From: Bacteroidaceae bacterium
GTDB lineage: Bacteria > Bacteroidota > Bacteroidia > Bacteroidales > Barnesiellaceae_A
DNA: 61,255 nucleotides
Reading direction: 5' to 3'
NCBI GenBank assembly: GCA_017935645.1
Contig: JAGBHF010000085.1
Location: 1 to 61,255 of the forward strand
Shown here piece by piece: positions 57,555-61,255 of this stretch; the stretch's first letter is position 1; the number at the start of each line of letters is the position of its first letter. The position numbers and the translations under genes were made by a program. A model generated the notes under the pieces. The model ran no database searches. It saw only the letters and a list, made by a program, of their open reading frames with translations, and was not told where the DNA came from.

Positions 57555-58547
57555 ATGGCATATTTTTCGCTTATCATACCGGTATTTAATCGCCCCGATG
57601 AGGTAAATGAGTTGCTTGAGAGTCTTACCAAGCAACATTGCAAAGATTTTGAAGTAATCGTTGTCGAAGATGGCTCGCAAGTACCATGCGATGCTGTGGT
57701 AAAGAACTACAGCAACCTGTTGGACATACACTACTACAATAAGCCCAACTCAGGGCCGGGACAATCGCGCAACTATGGTGCCGAGCGTGCCTCGGGCGAG
57801 TATCTTATTGTGCTCGACTCCGACTGTATCATACCCGAGGGATATCTCGATGCTGTGAAGGCCGAGTTGGATGCCTCGCCGGCCGATGCCTTTGGTGGTC
57901 CTGACCGTGCGCACGAGTCATTTACCGATATACAAAAGGCTATTAACTATGCTATGACCTCGTTTTTTACAACAGGTGGTATACGTGGAGGCAAGAAGAA
58001 ACTTGACAAGTTCTATCCTCGTAGTTTCAATATGGGTATCAAGGCCGATGTGTACAAGGCGTTGGGTGGATTCTCTAAGATGCGTTTCGGAGAGGATATA
58101 GACTTCAGTATCCGCATCTTTAAGGGCGGATATAAGTGCCGACTTTTCCCCGAAGCGTGGGTATGGCATAAGCGTCGCACCGACTTGCGCAAGTTCTTTA
58201 AGCAAGTACACAACTCGGGTATAGCGCGCATCAATCTCTATAAGAAGTATCCCGAGTCGCTTAAGTTGGTACACATGTTGCCGGCAGTTTTTACGATCGG
58301 TGTGGTGCTGTTGTTGCTTGGTACACCGTTTATACCGGCCTTTTCTTCGCTTATAGGGCTTTTTATACTTATAGTCTTTGTCGATTCGTCGTTGCAAAAT
58401 AAGAGTATCAAGATAGGCGCTCTCTCGGTTGTGGCATCATTTGTGCAATTGATAGGCTACGGCACGGGATTTCTGCGTGCATGGTGGCAACGCTGTGTGT
58501 TGCGAAAAGATGAATTTGAAGCCTTCAAAAACAGTTTCTACAAGTAA
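57555..58547 (+). CDS. Family 2 glycosyltransferase with C-terminal membrane segments
   Basis: A 330-residue GT-A enzyme. FSLIIPVFNRPDEV opens the domain, VVEDGS (36-41) and the DSD metal motif (88-90) bind the nucleotide sugar, and GEDIDFSIRIFKGGYK is the acceptor-side ED motif. Two or three hydrophobic helices at about 245-310 anchor it to the membrane. Its TAA overlaps the radC ATG by one base. Confidence 0.92.
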   Translation: MAYFSLIIPVFNRPDEVNELLESLTKQHCKDFEVIVVEDGSQVPCDAVVKNYSNLLDIHYYNKPNSGPGQSRNYGAERASGEYLIVLDSDCIIPEGYLDAVKAELDASPADAFGGPDRAHESFTDIQKAINYAMTSFFTTGGIRGGKKKLDKFYPRSFNMGIKADVYKALGGFSKMRFGEDIDFSIRIFKGGYKCRLFPEAWVWHKRRTDLRKFFKQVHNSGIARINLYKKYPESLKLVHMLPAVFTIGVVLLLLGTPFIPAFSSLIGLFILIVFVDSSLQNKSIKIGALSVVASFVQLIGYGTGFLRAWWQRCVLRKDEFEAFKNSFYK

Positions 58548-59233
58548 TGGCCAAGCTGACTATAACCCAACTATCGGTTGACGACCGACCTCGCGAGAAG
58601 ATGATGATGCACGGTGCTCGCGCACTGAGCAATGCCGAGTTGTTGGCTATTCTCATCGGTTCGGGCAGTGTCGATGAGACGGCTATCGAGCTGTCGCAAC
58701 GAGTGCTTAATGCGGTCAACAATAATCTCAATAGTTTGGGTAAGTACGACCTCAAGCAACTGACGGCTTATAAAGGTATTGGTGAGGCTAAGGCTATAAC
58801 AATCATGGCGGCTATGGAGTTAGGGCGTCGTCGTCGCGAAGAAGAGGCTCCCGAACGCCCTCAGCTTACTACAAGTAAGGCTGTATATGACTATATGGCG
58901 CATAGACTCATAGACTTGCCTCATGAAGAATTTTGGGCTATCTTGCTCAATCGTGCGGGGCGGGTTATCGATATGGTGATGGTAAGTAAGGGTGGCACGG
59001 CATCTACTGCTGTCGATGTAAAGATTATTATGCGTGCGGCCATTCAAAACCTTGCTTCCGCCATTATCTTATGTCACAATCATCCCTCGGGAAATAACCG
59101 ACCCAGCCGTGATGACGAAATGCTGACTCGACAGATTGCTGACGCCGCTAAGTTGATGGGGCTGATAGTATTGGACCACATTATCGTATGCGACGGTTGC
59201 TATTATAGCTTCTCCGATGAGGCTAAGATGTAG
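58547..59233 (+). CDS. radC: RadC/JAB-domain protein
   Basis: A 228-residue protein with helix-hairpin-helix repeats (about 30-90, YKGIGEAKAITI) and a C-terminal JAB/MPN metalloprotease-like domain: H177, H179, S181 and D189 in CHNHPSGNNRPSRDD. Despite the name its role in repair is doubtful; the family is often found with mobile elements but also as a chromosomal gene, as here. Translationally coupled to the glycosyltransferase. Confidence 0.94.
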   Translation: MAKLTITQLSVDDRPREKMMMHGARALSNAELLAILIGSGSVDETAIELSQRVLNAVNNNLNSLGKYDLKQLTAYKGIGEAKAITIMAAMELGRRRREEEAPERPQLTTSKAVYDYMAHRLIDLPHEEFWAILLNRAGRVIDMVMVSKGGTASTAVDVKIIMRAAIQNLASAIILCHNHPSGNNRPSRDDEMLTRQIADAAKLMGLIVLDHIIVCDGCYYSFSDEAKM

Positions 59234-59247
59234 GGCCTTTGGGGGCT

Positions 59248-60969
59248 TTATTCTACCTTTTCAATGCCTTGCAGTGTGTTGTAAGGTGGTCGAATATATA
59301 TAACATATTTGCGACCATCGGGTAGGGCTACCGTGTCGGGAAATTGCATGGGTGCAGTTGTCGGAATAGTATGTGGAGCTACAACGCGTTTTATCCGGCC
59401 CAGGAAAGAGGCCGAAGGGTCGCGCCATGATGCCGGCTTGTATTGCCATTGCCAATGGCTGTGTGTTGGTAGATTTTCCAATGGCGTAATAACATACCTA
59501 CTGTCGGGCGTTATGTAGAAGGGGTTGTTTCCTACTACTTTATTTGCAGATGTGAAAAATGCTTCGGGCAATTCGATAGCTTCTTTTACACCCCAAGGTA
59601 ATATTTGTATATATCTACCGTAGAGCTTGTAGCTCATGTCGCTGTTGCGGGCTATCAATGGTGTAGGTATTGCAAGTGTGTCTTTAAGACCAACAAGAGG
59701 AATTACAAATCCGCGCCACTCGGCTTCGGGTGCTTCATAATAGATTTTGTGTAAGTCCATAACCCATCTTTGAGCTATTTGTGGCTTATTTTCATACTCT
59801 AAGAATATTACTTCATTTTTGTCATTGCGTGATTGCTTAAATATTGCTTTGTGTTGAAGTCCTGTTTGGTAAGCACAAGGCATAATGGCTATAACCCATA
59901 TTGTTAGCGATGTAGCCATTGTAGTGCTTAATGCTCTAATAATGCGTGGAGATAATGTAAGTGTGACTCTGTTAATTGCGCGAAGGAGTAGAAGCAGAGC
60001 AAAGAACTCAGCTCCATAAAATATGCGCATGGTGTTTACTCCCGAGCTTATGGCTACCACAAAGAAAAAAGCAATGATTGTGGTGAGAATAAGATAAAAG
60101 TTCACTTTAATGAATTGTTGTGCTTTTGCACGCCACGATTTGCAAAATAGTGATAGAACAGCGATGAGTAAACAAAGCGGTATAACACGCAAATTGCGTA
60201 GTGTTAATATAACACTTGATAGAAACTGTTGTACCGAAATATACTCGATATGTCGCGCTTTGTTTTCCAATCCCGGGGCAGCAAGTATAGCAATGCACCC
60301 CAATCCATACGCCACTGCTATGAGTGTTTTTTGATTAACACCTATCGAGCGATAATGAATGAGCATGTACATAAATACTGTTGCACCTACCGGCAAAGAC
60401 AAAGCTTCATGACCAAATCCGCAACAGAAAGCCCATACTGCTAACCCTATGCTTGTAGCAGAGATAGGCTTGTTATGCTGTGTTACGTGTTGCCACATGA
60501 GCATAAATGATAGTGTTGCCGCCGATGTCCACATGTAGTTGAGTGAGCCGGATGCCCAGTAGAATAAGTAGTCCATATCGGGCATTAACCAGTATATGCC
60601 GGCAACAATCATTAGTAATGTTATCGGTCGTGGGCTCTCTTTACTCCCTTGTGTATATAGTGCCATGCACCATATCAATAGCATGAATATCAGAGTGTTT
60701 ACAATATCAAAGGCATAATCGGGTAGCACAGCCAATAGCGATTGTAATGTAATGTGGATGAGTGCTCGAGAGTTTTCGCCTATATAATGGTGGTATTGCG
60801 ATACAAGAATGTCGGAAAAGTTGCTAATAGGCGATAGTGTTTCGCCCGGTACATATCGTAGGGCATACCACACATCGTCATCGTAGTATGGAACAAAATA
60901 GTTGAAGAGAAAGAAACATATAGCAACAACTATGCAAGTAAAAAGTGTATAGAGATTACTTTTGGTCAT
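59248..60969 (-). CDS. Multi-spanning membrane protein (DUF6056-like)
   Basis: A 573-residue protein with about 11 hydrophobic segments and an extracytoplasmic C-terminal part of about 170 residues. The loop after the first helix has FVPYYDDDVWYALRY, an acidic motif like the catalytic loop of GT-C enzymes, so a polyprenol-linked sugar transferase is possible. ATG at 60969 overlaps the upstream glycosyltransferase by 14 nt; the frame stays open to 61050 but that leader lies inside the other gene. Convergent with radC, 14 nt apart. Confidence 0.78.
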   Translation of the reverse strand: MTKSNLYTLFTCIVVAICFFLFNYFVPYYDDDVWYALRYVPGETLSPISNFSDILVSQYHHYIGENSRALIHITLQSLLAVLPDYAFDIVNTLIFMLLIWCMALYTQGSKESPRPITLLMIVAGIYWLMPDMDYLFYWASGSLNYMWTSAATLSFMLMWQHVTQHNKPISATSIGLAVWAFCCGFGHEALSLPVGATVFMYMLIHYRSIGVNQKTLIAVAYGLGCIAILAAPGLENKARHIEYISVQQFLSSVILTLRNLRVIPLCLLIAVLSLFCKSWRAKAQQFIKVNFYLILTTIIAFFFVVAISSGVNTMRIFYGAEFFALLLLLRAINRVTLTLSPRIIRALSTTMATSLTIWVIAIMPCAYQTGLQHKAIFKQSRNDKNEVIFLEYENKPQIAQRWVMDLHKIYYEAPEAEWRGFVIPLVGLKDTLAIPTPLIARNSDMSYKLYGRYIQILPWGVKEAIELPEAFFTSANKVVGNNPFYITPDSRYVITPLENLPTHSHWQWQYKPASWRDPSASFLGRIKRVVAPHTIPTTAPMQFPDTVALPDGRKYVIYIRPPYNTLQGIEKVE

Positions 60970-61255
60970 GGTGCTGTTTCTTGTATTCTCGGGCGATGTA
61001 TGTGGGGCGGTTCTTGGTCTCGTTAAAGATGCGACCCAGATACTCACCAATAATGCCTAACGAGAGGAGTTGAATACCACCCAAGAAGAGTATGATACAC
61101 ATGAGCGAGGGGTATCCGGCTACCGGATCGCCCCATATCAATGTCTTTGCAATGATGACAATCATGTATATGAAGGCTACTATTGAAATGATAAAACCCA
61201 ATATAGACGATATGCGCAGGGGGGTAACGGAAAATGATGTAACACCCTCTATGGC
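60956..61255 (-). CDS. Polyprenol-phosphate glycosyltransferase (GtrB/DPM-like), C-terminal part
   Basis: The frame is open to the window edge, giving about 99 residues. It reads EGVTSFSVTPLRISSILGF followed by two membrane helices (IISIVAFIYMIVIIAKTL, IILFLGGIQLLSLGIIGEYLG) and IFNETKNRPTYIAREY, the typical end of GtrB/ArnC/CsbB family proteins that make polyprenyl-phosphate sugars. Its overlap with the DUF6056-like gene suggests the pair makes and uses a lipid-linked sugar. Confidence 0.88.
   Translation of the reverse strand, partial: AIEGVTSFSVTPLRISSILGFIISIVAFIYMIVIIAKTLIWGDPVAGYPSLMCIILFLGGIQLLSLGIIGEYLGRIFNETKNRPTYIAREYKKQHHDQK

Overview
The window is a gene-dense piece of a Bacteroidales chromosome, probably from an anaerobic, host- or sediment-associated member that has a type IX secretion system (T9SS). 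The evidence is: promoters of the Bacteroides type (TTTG, about 18-21 nt, TAnnTTTG) in front of many genes; two PorU-like sortases, PorV, and secreted proteins with T9SS C-terminal sorting domains; an 11-subunit type complex I with fused NuoCD and no NuoEFG; the Bacteroidetes atp gene order (D-C-B-E-F-H-A-G); and weak or absent Shine-Dalgarno sequences. I cannot fix the family or genus from sequence alone. No tRNA, rRNA, CRISPR array or transposase gene was seen.

Layout, left to right. 1-2.2 kb: an AT-rich accessory patch with a probably 5'-broken phospholipase D-like gene and an unrecognised helical protein, followed by an orphan small RNA with its own promoter and terminator (about 2.29-2.47 kb). 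2.6-7.7 kb (minus strand): gltX, then recR with a translationally coupled radical SAM / glycosyltransferase / acetyltransferase trio. 7.86-9.07 kb: a type IV-like toxin-antitoxin pair (XRE-type antitoxin plus AbiEii-like nucleotidyltransferase). 9.2-22.7 kb (minus strand): a long, tightly spaced run rex - FAH-family hydrolase - porU-like - porV - ispF - membrane protein, then mnmA - secreted subtilase - xseA - xseB - outer-membrane protein. 22.7-23.5 kb: a repeat-rich non-coding block. 23.5-26.9 kb: the canonical porU.

27-30.7 kb (plus strand): an SUI1-family factor and a RecB/AddA-like helicase-nuclease. 30.8-47.6 kb (minus strand): a single respiratory cluster in which the whole F1Fo ATP synthase operon lies inside the complex I operon (nuoA-B-CD-H, atpD-C-B-E-F-H-A-G, nuoI-J-K-L-M-N). 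atpA carries an in-frame amber codon where a conserved Glu is expected. 48-49.4 kb: DJ-1/PfpI protein and trmD. 49.4-53.5 kb: a T9SS cargo protein and ComEC. 53.8-54.7 kb: an ECF sigma factor with a 53-residue small gene behind it. 54.8-56.2 kb: pepD. 56.4-59.2 kb: a small membrane protein, an OmpH-like lipoprotein, a glycosyltransferase and radC. 59.2-61.26 kb: a multi-membrane-span protein and the end of a polyprenol-phosphate-type glycosyltransferase cut by the window edge.

How the parts work together: the nuo-atp cluster couples proton pumping to ATP synthesis. PorU (sortase) and PorV (shuttle) would process the two T9SS cargo proteins found here (subtilase, adhesin-like protein). A family of about 75-80 bp promoter-bearing repeats sits in front of gltX, rex, DJ-1 and pepD. 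The points most worth checking are the nested respiratory operon, the amber codon in atpA, the divergent second PorU, the orphan RNA and the repeat family.
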